Shown one piece after another: positions 1 through 8,057 of a stretch of DNA of 64,000 nucleotides. Position numbers and translations under genes: made by a program. Position 1 is the first letter of the stretch, and each line of letters starts with the position of its first letter. The DNA is from Alphaproteobacteria bacterium (GTDB lineage: Bacteria; Pseudomonadota; Alphaproteobacteria; Micropepsales; Micropepsaceae), in the NCBI GenBank assembly GCA_947475445.1, contig CANJLC010000005.1:1-64000 (forward strand). Direction: 5' to 3'. The notes below the pieces were generated by a model, which ran no database searches, was not told the DNA's origin, and was given only the letters and a program-made list of their open reading frames with translations.

Positions 1-149
1 GCCACCACTACAACACCGTCAGACCCCATTCATCGCTGGGATATCGGCCACCTGCGCCGCAGGCCTTTATGCCCGCGCCGCCCCATCTAGATCGGGCGGT
101 GTCCATGCAGTAGTCTCATTCACGCTGGTACAAAATATCCGGCAGGCCA
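1..149 (+). mobile_element. Right end of an IS3-family insertion sequence (transposase C-terminus)
   Basis: Positions 3-113 (third frame, stop TAG at 111-113) read as a transposase tail containing HHYNTVRPHSSLGYRPPAP. This is the hallmark C-terminal signature of IS3-family OrfB (DDE integrase) proteins. The next ~36 bases (TCTCATTCACGCTGGTACAA onward) look like the terminal inverted repeat. They finish with CA at 148-149, as expected for IS3 elements (5'-TG...CA-3'). Ku coding sequence begins immediately after. The rest of the element lies outside the window, so subgroup and completeness are unknown. The signature is seen directly; the exact end at ~149 is inferred. Confidence 0.8.
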
Positions 150-804
150 CACCGATCCGGACACCGGTCCGGTTGAGCGCGCCGACCTGGTCAAGGGCTA
201 TGAGATCACCAAGAACCATTATGTCGTGGTCACGCCCGACGAACTGGATTCGGTGAAGCTGGAAACCACCCATGTTATCGAGATCGAGCGCTTTGTGGAC
301 GAGAAGGAGATTGACCGCCTCTACTGGAACGATCCCTATTACCTGATCCCCAATGAGAAGACGGGCGTCGAGGCCTACACCGTGATCCGCGAGGCACTGT
401 CCGAAGCGGGCCGTATCGCCCTGGGACGGGTGGTGATGCACACGCGCGAACGCCTGGTGGCGCTGGAGCCGCGCGACAAGGGCATCCTGGTCTATACCTT
501 GCGCATGGCCGATGAAGTGGTGGAGCCCAGGCATGCTTTCGCCGACATCCCCGCCACCAAGCCTGACCGGCGCATGATCGAGATTGCCCGCAAGATCATC
601 GAGCAGCAGGAAGGCGCTTTCGAGCCGGACAAGTTTGAGGACCGCTATGAGACGGCGCTGCGCGAACTGATCCGCCGCAAGGAAAAGGGCGAAAAACTTG
701 TCACGGCCGAGCCGGTCGAGGACGATAACGTGATCGACCTGATGGAAGCCCTGAAAAAAAGCCTCAAGCAAAAGGGTGCTGCCGGCCGCCGCAAGGCGGG
801 CTAG
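150..804 (+). pseudogene. ku: Ku protein (NHEJ DNA end-binding), N-terminus lost to IS insertion
   Basis: Bacterial Ku forms a homodimeric ring on DNA double-strand ends and recruits LigD. The reading frame is open from position 91 (in-frame stop at 88). It becomes recognisably Ku only from about 151 (TDPDTGPVERADLVKGYEI). It then continues through the typical core (PYYLIP, VIREAL, ALGRVV, KGILVYTLR) to a short Lys/Arg-rich tail (DLMEALKKSLKQK). Full bacterial Ku proteins are usually 250-300 residues, and roughly the first 50-60 are missing here. The first possible in-frame start is a GTG at 226, giving 192 residues without the opening beta-barrel strands, so activity is doubtful. No ligD is seen in the window. 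Family assignment is firm; inactivation is inferred. Confidence 0.85.
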
Positions 805-864
805 CCGCATTGACGCAATTTGTGGCGGCCAGCATTGTGCGCCCGGACACTCACCGGACCGGCA

Positions 865-2904
865 ATGCAGCCTTCACCCCTGGATACCGCACAGGCCCTG
901 CTTCTCTCCGGCCGGCCCGAGGAATCGCTGGCGGCCTTTGACGCGCTGCTGGTCGCCAATCCGGCGGATCTTCACGCCCTGTTTGGCCGTACCAATGCGC
1001 TCAAGATGCTGGGCCGCCTGGCGGAAGCACATGCGGGCTATGACGCCATCCTTGCCAAGATGCCCGGTGCCGTGGGCGCCCTCAACAATCGCGGCGAAGT
1101 CCTGACCCTTATGGGCAAGCCGGAGCTGGCGCTGGCGGATTTTAACCGCGCCCTCCAGCTCAAGCCCGATTTCGTGGACGGCTATTATTATCGCGGCAAC
1201 GCCTTGATCGCCCTCTGGCGCTATGAGGAAGCCCTGGCGGATTTCTCCCGCGCCATTGCCGCGGCGCCGGATTTTGCCGAATGCCATGTCGGGCGCGGCA
1301 TCGCCCTGACCCGCCTGAACCGCCCTGCCGATGCGCTGCCCAGCCTGGACAAGGCCATCGCCATCTGGCCGGACTATGCCGATGCGCATTTTCACCGCGC
1401 CTTGGTGCTGGAGCAGCTGGGCAATCCGGCGGACGCCATAAAGGCCTATGACAAGGTCATTGCCCTGCAGCCATCGTCGCTCGCGGCCATGAACAACCGC
1501 GCGATTGCGCTGCATGGCCTCAGGCTGTTTGCCGAAGCCGCACGCGGCTACGCGGCGTTGGAGCCGCTCGCGCCGGATGTGGCGCTGAACGGGCTGGCCA
1601 TTTGCGCGGCCCATGCCTGCGACTGGTCGCACAGCGAGGAATACCGCACGCGCCTGGCTGCCGCCATACGCGCAGGCAAACCGGCGATCCTGCCCGGCAT
1701 CCTGCTGGCCTATAGCGACGATCCGGAACTCATGCTGGCCTGCACCCGCAATGCCCTGGCCGGCAAGCTGCCGCCGTCGCCCAAACGGTTAGGGCGCGGC
1801 ACGCCATTCTCCGGCGCCAGGATAAAGCTGGCCTATTGTTCTGCCGATTTCCACAGCCACGCCACCTCCTACCTGATTGCGGAGCTGTTCGAACGCCATG
1901 ACCGCAGCCGCTTCGAGGTGATCGGCATTTCATTCGGCGAGGACGATGCCACGCCCATGCGCCAGCGCGTGGTGAAATCCTTCGACCAGTTTCATGACGT
2001 CCGCTTCCGGAGCGACGCAGAAATCGCCGCGCTCATGGCCGATCTGGGGGTGGATATCGCGATTGACCTCAAGGGCCTGACGCGCGAGGCGCGCATGGGA
2101 ATCTTCGCCCATCGTCCCGCGCCGGTGCAGGTCAATTACCTGGGTTTCCCCGGGACAATGGGCGTGGATTTCATGGATTATATCCTCGCCGACGCCATCG
2201 TGCTGCCGTTGGAGCAGCAGGAATTCTATCCGGAAAAAATCGCCCACCTTCCCGATTGCTACCAGGCCAATGACTCCAAACGCGCTTTGCCGGACGCGCC
2301 CACCCGCACGGCCGCCGGGCTTCCACCCAGCGGTTTTGTGTTCTGCTGCTTCAACAACAATTACAAGATCACTGCGCCGCTGTTCGACATCTGGATGCGG
2401 CTGCTCCAAGCCGTGCCGGGGTCGGTGCTATGGCTGATCGAGGATTCGCGCGAAGCCGCCGACAATCTGCGCCGCAGCGCCGCCCAGCGCGGCGTGGCCC
2501 CCGACCGGCTGGTTTTTGCGCCCCGCGCCGCCCCTGACGATCACATCGCCCGTCACCGGCTGGCCGACCTGTTCCTCGACACCCTGCCTTACAATGCCCA
2601 CACCACCGCCAGCGATTCCCTTTGGGCCGGCGTTCCACTGGTGACCTGCAGGGGCAAGGGATTTCCGGGCCGGGTCGCCGCCAGCATCCTGTCCGCCGCC
2701 GGACTGCCCGAATTGATTGCCGAAAACCTGGAAGATTATGAAAAGCTCGCGCTGGCGCTGGCAACGGACGCGCCCCGTCTCGCCGCGCTCAGGAAAAAAC
2801 TGGAAGCCGCCCGCACCACCGCGCCCTTGTTCGACATCGCGCGCTTTACAGCCGGCATGGAAACAGCGTTCGAGCGCATGCGCGACGATTTCCGCAAAGC
2901 CTAG
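865..2904 (+). CDS. TPR protein with SPINDLY/OGT-type O-GlcNAc transferase domain (GT41)
   Basis: The 679-residue protein has about seven N-terminal tetratricopeptide repeats (residues ~5-250; e.g. GEVLTLMGKPELALADFNRAL). A GT41 catalytic region follows (from ~315, KLAYCSADFHSHATSYL, to ~660), including the conserved stretches VCFNNNYKI-like FCCFNNNYKI, DTLPYNAHTTASDSLWAGVP and GKGFPGRVAASIL. These enzymes transfer GlcNAc or related sugars from nucleotide sugars onto Ser/Thr of proteins. ATG at 865 is chosen over a TTG at 820 because homology begins there. It lies 60 bases after the Ku stop on the same strand. Its TAG stop overlaps the convergent glcF stop as CTAG (2901-2904). The target protein is unknown. 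Confidence 0.85.
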   Translation: MQPSPLDTAQALLLSGRPEESLAAFDALLVANPADLHALFGRTNALKMLGRLAEAHAGYDAILAKMPGAVGALNNRGEVLTLMGKPELALADFNRALQLKPDFVDGYYYRGNALIALWRYEEALADFSRAIAAAPDFAECHVGRGIALTRLNRPADALPSLDKAIAIWPDYADAHFHRALVLEQLGNPADAIKAYDKVIALQPSSLAAMNNRAIALHGLRLFAEAARGYAALEPLAPDVALNGLAICAAHACDWSHSEEYRTRLAAAIRAGKPAILPGILLAYSDDPELMLACTRNALAGKLPPSPKRLGRGTPFSGARIKLAYCSADFHSHATSYLIAELFERHDRSRFEVIGISFGEDDATPMRQRVVKSFDQFHDVRFRSDAEIAALMADLGVDIAIDLKGLTREARMGIFAHRPAPVQVNYLGFPGTMGVDFMDYILADAIVLPLEQQEFYPEKIAHLPDCYQANDSKRALPDAPTRTAAGLPPSGFVFCCFNNNYKITAPLFDIWMRLLQAVPGSVLWLIEDSREAADNLRRSAAQRGVAPDRLVFAPRAAPDDHIARHRLADLFLDTLPYNAHTTASDSLWAGVPLVTCRGKGFPGRVAASILSAAGLPELIAENLEDYEKLALALATDAPRLAALRKKLEAARTTAPLFDIARFTAGMETAFERMRDDFRKA

Positions 2905-4193
2905 AGCGAGGCCGGCTTCGGCCCGCCAGTGGCCCAGTCCAGCAATTCGGCGGTATGGATCATGCACGCGCCGCCGCTTTGTCCTTCTTTTGGCGCCAGC
3001 TGCGTCATGCAGCCGATATTGCCGGTGACGACAATCGGCGCCTGTGTTGCGGCGATGTTGCCCAGCTTGCGCTCCCGCAATTGTCCCGACAGCTCCGGCT
3101 GCAGGATGGAGTAGGTGCCCGCCGAACCGCAGCAGATATGGCCTTCGGCAATCTCGCGCACCTCAAAGCCCGCCCGGGCCAAGAGCTCGCGCGGCGCGCT
3201 GCTGATTTTCTGGCCATGCTGCATCGAGCAGGCGGAATGATAGGCAACAGACTGGCCTGCCGGAATGACAGGCGCGTTCAGCCCGATTTGCGCCATGACT
3301 TCAGTAACGTCCTTGCACAGGGCCGAGATGCACGCCGCGCGCCCCGCCCAATCCGGCTCGTCCTTCAGCAGGAATCCATAATCCTTCAGCACCGTGCCGC
3401 ATCCCGACGTCGAAATCACGATGGCGTCCAGCCCGGCGGCCATTTCCTTTTCCCAGGCCGCGATATTGGCCTTGGCCCTTTCCCTTGCGCCGGCATGGTC
3501 GCCCATGTGATGGGCCAGCGCGCCGCAACAGCCCTGTCCCTCAGCCACCACCATCTCCACGCCGTGGCGGGTGAGAAGCCGTATCACCGCTTCGTCAATC
3601 GAAGGCGCCAGCACCGGCTGGACGCAGCCCGACATCAACGCCATGCGAAGGCGCTTGGGACCCTGCGCCGCGAACTGGCCGGGCAGGGCTTCGCGCCCCG
3701 CCTTGGGCAAATGGGCCGGCGCCTGCGCCAGCATGGTTTTCAATTTTTTGGGCAAGGCAAAAGCAATAGGCTTCGCCAGCATCGCAAGGTGCAGGAATGC
3801 GCGAAACAGCCCGCGATCCGACAGCACCCGCACCAGAAGCTTGCGGAAGATGCGTTCGGGCAGTGGCCGGACCTTGTAATCCTCGATCTTCGCGCGGGCG
3901 TGATCCACCAGGTGCATGTAATTGACCCCGGACGGGCAGGTGGTCATGCAGGACAGGCAGGTCAGGCAGCGATCCAGGTGCAGCACCGTGGTCGGCTCAG
4001 GGGCCTTGTCCCGTTCCAGCATTTCCTTGATCAGGTAGATGCGGCCGCGCGGCGAATCCAGCTCGTCCCCCAACAGCAGGTAGGTGGGGCAGGTGGCGGT
4101 ACAGAAGCCGCAATGCACACAGGCGCGCAGCTGCGTGTTCGAGCTGGCTGTCGCGGGATCGGCAAGCTGTGCCGGCGTGAATTTGGTCTGCAT
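2901..4193 (-). CDS. glcF: Glycolate oxidase iron-sulfur subunit GlcF
   Basis: The 430-residue protein has two N-terminal [4Fe-4S] motifs of the CxxCxxCxxxCP type (CVHCGFCTATCP near residue 25, CLTCLSCMTTCP near 75). Two C-terminal cysteine-rich CCG domains follow, with GQGCCGALAHHMGD and GHICCGSAGTYS. In the glycolate oxidase complex this subunit passes electrons from the flavin subunits GlcD/GlcE towards the quinone pool. The start is ATG 4193 (MQTKFT, matching the E. coli GlcF start); an upstream in-frame extension to 4232 has no homology support. GlcD and GlcE are not present in this window, so the partner genes must be elsewhere or a related FAD-linked dehydrogenase is used. Confidence 0.9.
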   Translation of the reverse strand: MQTKFTPAQLADPATASSNTQLRACVHCGFCTATCPTYLLLGDELDSPRGRIYLIKEMLERDKAPEPTTVLHLDRCLTCLSCMTTCPSGVNYMHLVDHARAKIEDYKVRPLPERIFRKLLVRVLSDRGLFRAFLHLAMLAKPIAFALPKKLKTMLAQAPAHLPKAGREALPGQFAAQGPKRLRMALMSGCVQPVLAPSIDEAVIRLLTRHGVEMVVAEGQGCCGALAHHMGDHAGARERAKANIAAWEKEMAAGLDAIVISTSGCGTVLKDYGFLLKDEPDWAGRAACISALCKDVTEVMAQIGLNAPVIPAGQSVAYHSACSMQHGQKISSAPRELLARAGFEVREIAEGHICCGSAGTYSILQPELSGQLRERKLGNIAATQAPIVVTGNIGCMTQLAPKEGQSGGACMIHTAELLDWATGGPKPASL

Positions 4194-4291
4194 CCTGGCT
4201 TCGCCGTAACATAAGTTGCGGAATTCGCGCAATTCTCACTTGTGCCCGCGCCGAATGCGCCTACCTTGGCTCCGACAAGGAGATTTTCCAG

Positions 4292-4843
4292 ATGGCGCAT
4301 GACGTGGTGGTGATTGTGGGCAGCACCCGCAAGGCTTCGATCAATCTCAAGATTGCCAGGGCGCTGGCCGCGCTGGCGCCGGCGTCCATGGCGCTGGACA
4401 TCGTGCCCATCGGCGGATTGCCGCTTTATAACCAGGACCTGGAGGCCGCTCCGCCGCCCGAATGGGTGGCTTTCAAGGCGCGGGTCAAAAAGGCCGCAGC
4501 CGTCCTGTTCGTCACGCCGGAATATAACCGCTCCGTTCCCGCTGCCCTGAAAAACGCGATTGACATGGCCTCCCGTCCCTATGGTGACAGCGCCTGGAAC
4601 GGCAAGCCTGCCGCCATCGTCTCCGCTTCACCCGGTGCGATCAGCGGCTTCGGCGCCAATCACCATCTGCGCCAGTCGCTGGTGTTCCTCAACATGCCCA
4701 CCATGGCCCAGCCCGAAGCCTATATCGGCCATGCCGACAAGCTGTTCGACGACAGCGGCAAGCTCATCAACGAAGGCACCGAGACGTTTTTCAGGACCTT
4801 CCTCGCCGCCTTCGACAAATGGATCGCCGCCAACGCCGCCTAG
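4292..4843 (+). CDS. NADPH-dependent FMN reductase family protein (flavodoxin fold)
   Basis: The 183-residue cytosolic protein opens with the FMN-phosphate loop VGSTRKASINLKIA (residues 9-22). It also carries the family motif FVTPEYNRSVPAALKNAIDMAS (around 75-95), shared with quinone, chromate and azo reductases of the ChrR/YieF type. It should reduce FMN or FMN-bound quinone/metal substrates with NAD(P)H. A clear AAGGAG ribosome site lies about 8 bases upstream. It is divergent from glcF across ~100 bases and convergent with a lipoprotein gene, sharing the CTAG stop at 4840-4843. Substrate cannot be told from sequence. Confidence 0.85.
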   Translation: MAHDVVVIVGSTRKASINLKIARALAALAPASMALDIVPIGGLPLYNQDLEAAPPPEWVAFKARVKKAAAVLFVTPEYNRSVPAALKNAIDMASRPYGDSAWNGKPAAIVSASPGAISGFGANHHLRQSLVFLNMPTMAQPEAYIGHADKLFDDSGKLINEGTETFFRTFLAAFDKWIAANAA

Positions 4844-5184
4844 CTCTTGGCGTCCTTCACCGGCACTTCAATCTTGTAGATCTTCAGTGCCAGCCAGCCC
4901 TTGGGCTCGAAACACATGGCATCCTTGCCGTCGCCGCTGGGCATGCCGCGCACAATCGCCGCCATGTCGCACGGCGCCTGGTTGCCCTCGGCATCAGGAT
5001 CGTCCCAGCCGGTAAAGCGATAGCCCGCCTGGTCCATGCAGGCCTGAATGGCCTTCATGGGCTGGCCGGGCCCGGTGTGGGTGGCATTGGCTTCGCAAGC
5101 ATACAATTGCTTCTGCTGGTCGCTGAAGCATCCCGCCAAGGGCAGGGCCAACACTAACATGAGCAAATATCGAGGCCGGATCAT
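4840..5184 (-). CDS. Small lipoprotein of unknown function
   Basis: The 114-residue protein has a type II signal peptide: basic MIRPR, a hydrophobic core, then the lipobox LAGC with Cys19 as the acylated residue. The mature part contains four further cysteines (at roughly 30, 49, 68 and 91), an even number that would allow two disulfides in the periplasm. I recognise no named domain. The stop shares CTAG with the FMN reductase gene. Hypothetical, but the lipobox and codon pattern support a real gene. Confidence 0.7.
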   Translation of the reverse strand: MIRPRYLLMLVLALPLAGCFSDQQKQLYACEANATHTGPGQPMKAIQACMDQAGYRFTGWDDPDAEGNQAPCDMAAIVRGMPSGDGKDAMCFEPKGWLALKIYKIEVPVKDAKS

Positions 5185-5256
5185 CGTTCCCTCATTCTGC
5201 GATCCGCGAATTCTAGCAGAATTGGATTGGGGGCAAAAGCCATGCCGCCGGACAGC

Positions 5257-5289
5257 AAAATCCCGCAGGTGAAAACCGGCGGGATTTTT
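5257..5289 (-). terminator. Bidirectional rho-independent terminator
   Basis: AAAATCCCGC (5257-5266) pairs with GCGGGATTTT (5279-5288) around a 12-base loop and is flanked by A and T runs. It sits just after the stop of the 63-residue membrane protein on the minus strand and would end that transcript. Confidence 0.75.
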
Positions 5290-5302
5290 GTTTGGACGAA
5301 AC

Positions 5303-5494
5303 TTATTTTCCGACGCGAATGGCGCCCAGGTCGCCCAGCAGGCCGAACACCTGCAGCAGCCAGATCACAACGGCAATCACGACCACGGCGTTGAGGATGG
5401 ATTTGATCTTGCTGTCCATCGGAATGTAGGTGTTGACCAGCCACAGCAGGATGCCAACCACAATCAGGACAACGACTATTGAGAGCAACGGCAT
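5303..5494 (-). CDS. Thivi_2564-type small membrane protein
   Basis: The 63-residue protein has two hydrophobic helices (MPLLSIVVVLIVVGILLWLV and NAVVVIAVVIWLLQVFGLLG) joined by the polar hairpin NTYIPMDSKIKSIL. This matches the small inner-membrane family named after Thivi_2564, whose role is unknown. The start at ATG 5494 is preferred because GGAG lies six bases upstream; an ATG four codons earlier (5506) is the alternative. It is followed by its own terminator, so it is probably monocistronic. Confidence 0.75.
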   Translation of the reverse strand: MPLLSIVVVLIVVGILLWLVNTYIPMDSKIKSILNAVVVIAVVIWLLQVFGLLGDLGAIRVGK

Positions 5495-5618
5495 GAAATT
5501 CTCCATCTAAATCTGCCCCTTTAACGGGCGCTGCTGCTGAAAGTTCCCGCCAGCCATGCGCGCGGTGCGGGTCTCAGGCCCCTTCGCCTGCGCTAGGGTG
5601 TGATTGGAGGGTCAAGCC

Positions 5619-5861
5619 ATGCTGGAACTGCGTCCCAATTGCGAATGCTGCAACAAGGATCTGCCGCCTTCCGCGCCAGACGCCATGATCTGCACCTATG
5701 AATGCACCTTCTGCCGCGATTGTGCGGATACCAAGCTGGGGGATGTCTGTCCCAATTGCGGCGGCAATTTCCAGCCGCGACCGCACCGTCCGCCGGCAAA
5801 GCTGCTCAAGGACCCGCCGTCCGTCACCCGCATCGTCAAGCCGCGGGGTTGCGCGGCCTAG
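5619..5861 (+). CDS. DUF1272 zinc-ribbon-like protein
   Basis: The 80-residue protein is dominated by paired cysteines (CECC at 8-11, then C-x3-C-x2-C-x2-C in CTYECTFCRDC, then CPNC). This fits the DUF1272 family, which looks like a compact two-zinc fold. GGAGG at 5606-5610 precedes ATG 5619, deciding the start over an in-frame TTG at 5604. The stop shares CTAG (5858-5861) with the convergent DUF6496 gene. Function unknown. Confidence 0.8.
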   Translation: MLELRPNCECCNKDLPPSAPDAMICTYECTFCRDCADTKLGDVCPNCGGNFQPRPHRPPAKLLKDPPSVTRIVKPRGCAA

Positions 5862-6052
5862 CTCTTGCTTCTGGCGGTCTTTTTCTTCGGGACTTTCTTG
5901 CCGGCCGCCCGCGCTTCCGACAGGCCGATGGCGATAGCCTGCTTGCGGCTGGTCACCTTCCTGCCCGAACTGCTTTTGAGCGTGCCTTCCTTGCGCTCAT
6001 GCATGACCTTCTCGACTTTCTTGGATGCAGCCTTGGAATATTTGCGCGCCAT
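5858..6052 (-). CDS. DUF6496 small basic protein
   Basis: The 64-residue, strongly basic protein (MARKYSKAASKKVEKVMHER... KKVPKKKTARSKS) has the family core TSRKQAIAIGLSEARAAG. Such proteins resemble small DNA- or RNA-binding stress proteins, but no function is established. The start is ATG 6052, with GAGGAACC directly upstream; an upstream in-frame GTG at 6076 is less likely. The gene lies 10 bases after the DUF3309 gene on the same strand, so the two probably share a transcript. Confidence 0.75.
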   Translation of the reverse strand: MARKYSKAASKKVEKVMHERKEGTLKSSSGRKVTSRKQAIAIGLSEARAAGKKVPKKKTARSKS

Positions 6053-6062
6053 GGTTCCTCCG

Positions 6063-6218
6063 TCAGATTTTGCCAACCAGGATCAGGACCAGCAGGATCA
6101 CCAGGAGCAGCCCGGCGCCGCTGCTGGGGTAATAGCCCCAGCCCGCGCTATAGGGCCAAAACGGCGCCGAGCCCAGCAGCAACAGCACCAACAGAATAAG
6201 CAGGACGAGTCGCAGCAT
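6063..6218 (-). CDS. DUF3309 small membrane protein
   Basis: The 51-residue protein has two short hydrophobic helices (MLRLVLLILLVLLLLG and GAGLLLVILLVLILVG) separated by the aromatic linker APFWPYSAGWGYYPSS. That linker is the DUF3309 signature. AAGGAAG upstream of ATG 6218 gives a plausible ribosome site; longer in-frame extensions lack homology. It is first in a two-gene minus-strand unit with DUF6496 and divergent from bioF. Function unknown. Confidence 0.75.
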   Translation of the reverse strand: MLRLVLLILLVLLLLGSAPFWPYSAGWGYYPSSGAGLLLVILLVLILVGKI

Positions 6219-6318
6219 GGCGCTTCCTTGTCTGGCATTCCGCCAAACAACGGGTTTGCGCAATTTTGGTTCAAATTGGCCGCTTGCCCCCTCAAATGCC
6301 CTGTGGAATGGATGCGCG

Positions 6319-7446
6319 ATGGAGAAGGGCCACAAGGACGTGCTGGAGGGTCTGGCGGCGCGCGGCAGGCTGCGCAGCCTCACCGGCACGCGCGGCCTGG
6401 ACTTTACCTCCAATGACTATCTGGCCCTGGCCGACAGCCCTGTCTTGCGTGATGCCGTCGCAGAAGCCCTTGCCCGGGGCGTGCCGGTCGGCGCCGGCGG
6501 CTCGCGCCTGCTGCGCGGCAATCATCCCGAACATGAAGCCCTGGAAGAAGAAGCCGCCGCCTTTTTTGGCGCGGAGACAGCCCTCTATTTCCCCACCGGC
6601 TTTGCCGCCAATGCCGCCATCGCCGCCACGCTGCCGCGCCGGGGCGACCTTATCCTGCATGACGCGCTGATCCATGCCAGCTTTCGCGACGGCCTGGATC
6701 CAGCGCGCGCCGCGATAGTGGAAACACCCCATAACAATGTGAACGCGATGGAAGACGCCATCACCCATTGGCGCGGGCAAGGTCGCCGCGGGCGGGTGTG
6801 GATCGCCGTGGAAACGCTTTACAGCATGGATGGTGACTGCGCCCCGCTGGACGATCTGGCGGCGCTGGCCGCGCGGCACGACGCCATGCTGATCCTGGAT
6901 GAGGCGCATGCCACGGGCGTCTATGGACCGCAGGGGCGCGGCCTCGCCGCCGGCATGGAAGGCGCGTCCAACGTCATTTCCCTGCACACCTGCGGCAAGG
7001 CGCTGGGCGTGATGGGCGGGCTGGTCTGCCTGCCGCGAACCTTGCGCGATTTCATGGTCAATCGTGGCCGCAGCTTCATCTATTCCACCGCGCCCTCGCC
7101 ACTGATGGCGGCGGCGACGCGCGCCGCGCTGAAGATTGCCGCCGGCGCCAATCAGGAACGCAGCCAGCTCATGGCGCTGGTGCGCCATGCCGGGACAGTG
7201 ATGAAAGTCCGCCTTGGGCTTGCCCCCAGCGGATCACAGATCCAGCCCGTCATCGTGGGCGCCGACAGCCGCGCCACCGCATTGGCCGCCGCGATGCAGG
7301 CGCGCGGTTACGACATCCGCGCCATCCGGCCGCCCACCGTGCCCGAAGGCACGGCGCGGCTGCGCATTGCCCTGACCTTGCATGCCGACACGCAAATCCT
7401 CGACCGGCTGTTCGCCGATCTCGCCGCCGAACTGGAAAAAGCGTGA
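6319..7446 (+). CDS. bioF: 8-amino-7-oxononanoate synthase
   Basis: This PLP enzyme condenses pimeloyl-ACP/CoA with L-alanine in biotin synthesis. The 375-residue protein shows the alpha-oxoamine synthase pattern: DFTSNDYLALA, GAGGSRLLRGN, HDALIHAS, DEAHATGVYG (PLP-binding Asp) and SLHTCGKALGVMGG (Schiff-base Lys). The start at ATG 6319 (MEKGHKDVLEGL) is where homology begins; an in-frame ATG at 6217 would add 34 residues that look non-coding. It is the first gene of a bioF-bioD-bioA-msrA unit and overlaps bioD by GTGA. Confidence 0.93.
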   Translation: MEKGHKDVLEGLAARGRLRSLTGTRGLDFTSNDYLALADSPVLRDAVAEALARGVPVGAGGSRLLRGNHPEHEALEEEAAAFFGAETALYFPTGFAANAAIAATLPRRGDLILHDALIHASFRDGLDPARAAIVETPHNNVNAMEDAITHWRGQGRRGRVWIAVETLYSMDGDCAPLDDLAALAARHDAMLILDEAHATGVYGPQGRGLAAGMEGASNVISLHTCGKALGVMGGLVCLPRTLRDFMVNRGRSFIYSTAPSPLMAAATRAALKIAAGANQERSQLMALVRHAGTVMKVRLGLAPSGSQIQPVIVGADSRATALAAAMQARGYDIRAIRPPTVPEGTARLRIALTLHADTQILDRLFADLAAELEKA

Positions 7447-8057
7447 GCGTTTTTGTTGTCACCGGCACCGATACCGGCTTGGGCAAGACCGTGTTTGCGG
7501 CGGCGCTCACCGCGGCCCTCAAGGGGGTTTACTGGAAGCCGGTGCAGGCAGGCCTGGACGGCGAGACCGACAGCCAGGCCGTGGCGCGCCTGTCCGGGCG
7601 GCCCGTGCTCCCGGAACTTTACCGCTTTGCGCTGGCCGCCTCGCCCCACAAGGCCGCGGCGGCGCAAGGCATCGCCATCGACCCGGCGAAACTTGTCCTG
7701 CCGCCAAGCGATGCGCCGCTGGTCGTGGAAGGGGCGGGCGGATTGCTGGTGCCGCTCAGCGACAATATTTTGTTTGCGGATATTTTTGCCCGCTGGCAGG
7801 CGCCGCTGGTCCTGTGCGCCCGCACCAGCCTCGGCACCATCAACCACACCTTGCTGTCGCTGGAAGCAATCCGTACACGGAATATACCGCTGCTGGGCGT
7901 CGCCTTTGTCGGCGGGGCCGATGCGGAAAATGAGCGCATCATCTGCAAGATCAGCGGTGCCCGCAGGCTGGGCCGCCTCGCGCCGGTATCGCCTCTCAAT
8001 GGCGAAACCCTGTCGCGGGCCTTCGCCGCCGGATTCGACAAAAGCGAATTCGCATGA
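7443..8057 (+). CDS. bioD: ATP-dependent dethiobiotin synthetase
   Basis: It carboxylates 7,8-diaminononanoate and closes the ureido ring using ATP. The 204 residues begin with the P-loop variant GTDTGLGKT (8-16), then WKPVQAG, VEGAGGLLVPL (conserved Glu) and ARTSLGTINHTLLSLEA. The start is GTG, overlapping the bioF TGA (GTGA), and the end overlaps bioA by ATGA, so translational coupling is likely. Confidence 0.93.
   Translation: MSVFVVTGTDTGLGKTVFAAALTAALKGVYWKPVQAGLDGETDSQAVARLSGRPVLPELYRFALAASPHKAAAAQGIAIDPAKLVLPPSDAPLVVEGAGGLLVPLSDNILFADIFARWQAPLVLCARTSLGTINHTLLSLEAIRTRNIPLLGVAFVGGADAENERIICKISGARRLGRLAPVSPLNGETLSRAFAAGFDKSEFA

Noticed and set aside
2955-4214. 419-codon plus-strand open frame opposite glcF
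   Set aside because: glcF has all its cysteine motifs; the opposite frame is Arg/His-rich noise.
6217-6318. Upstream extension of bioF to ATG 6217, which would share a CATG with the DUF3309 start
   Set aside because: The 34 extra residues have no similarity to BioF N-termini, and ATG 6319 gives the normal length. I therefore did not count it as a third shared-start pair.
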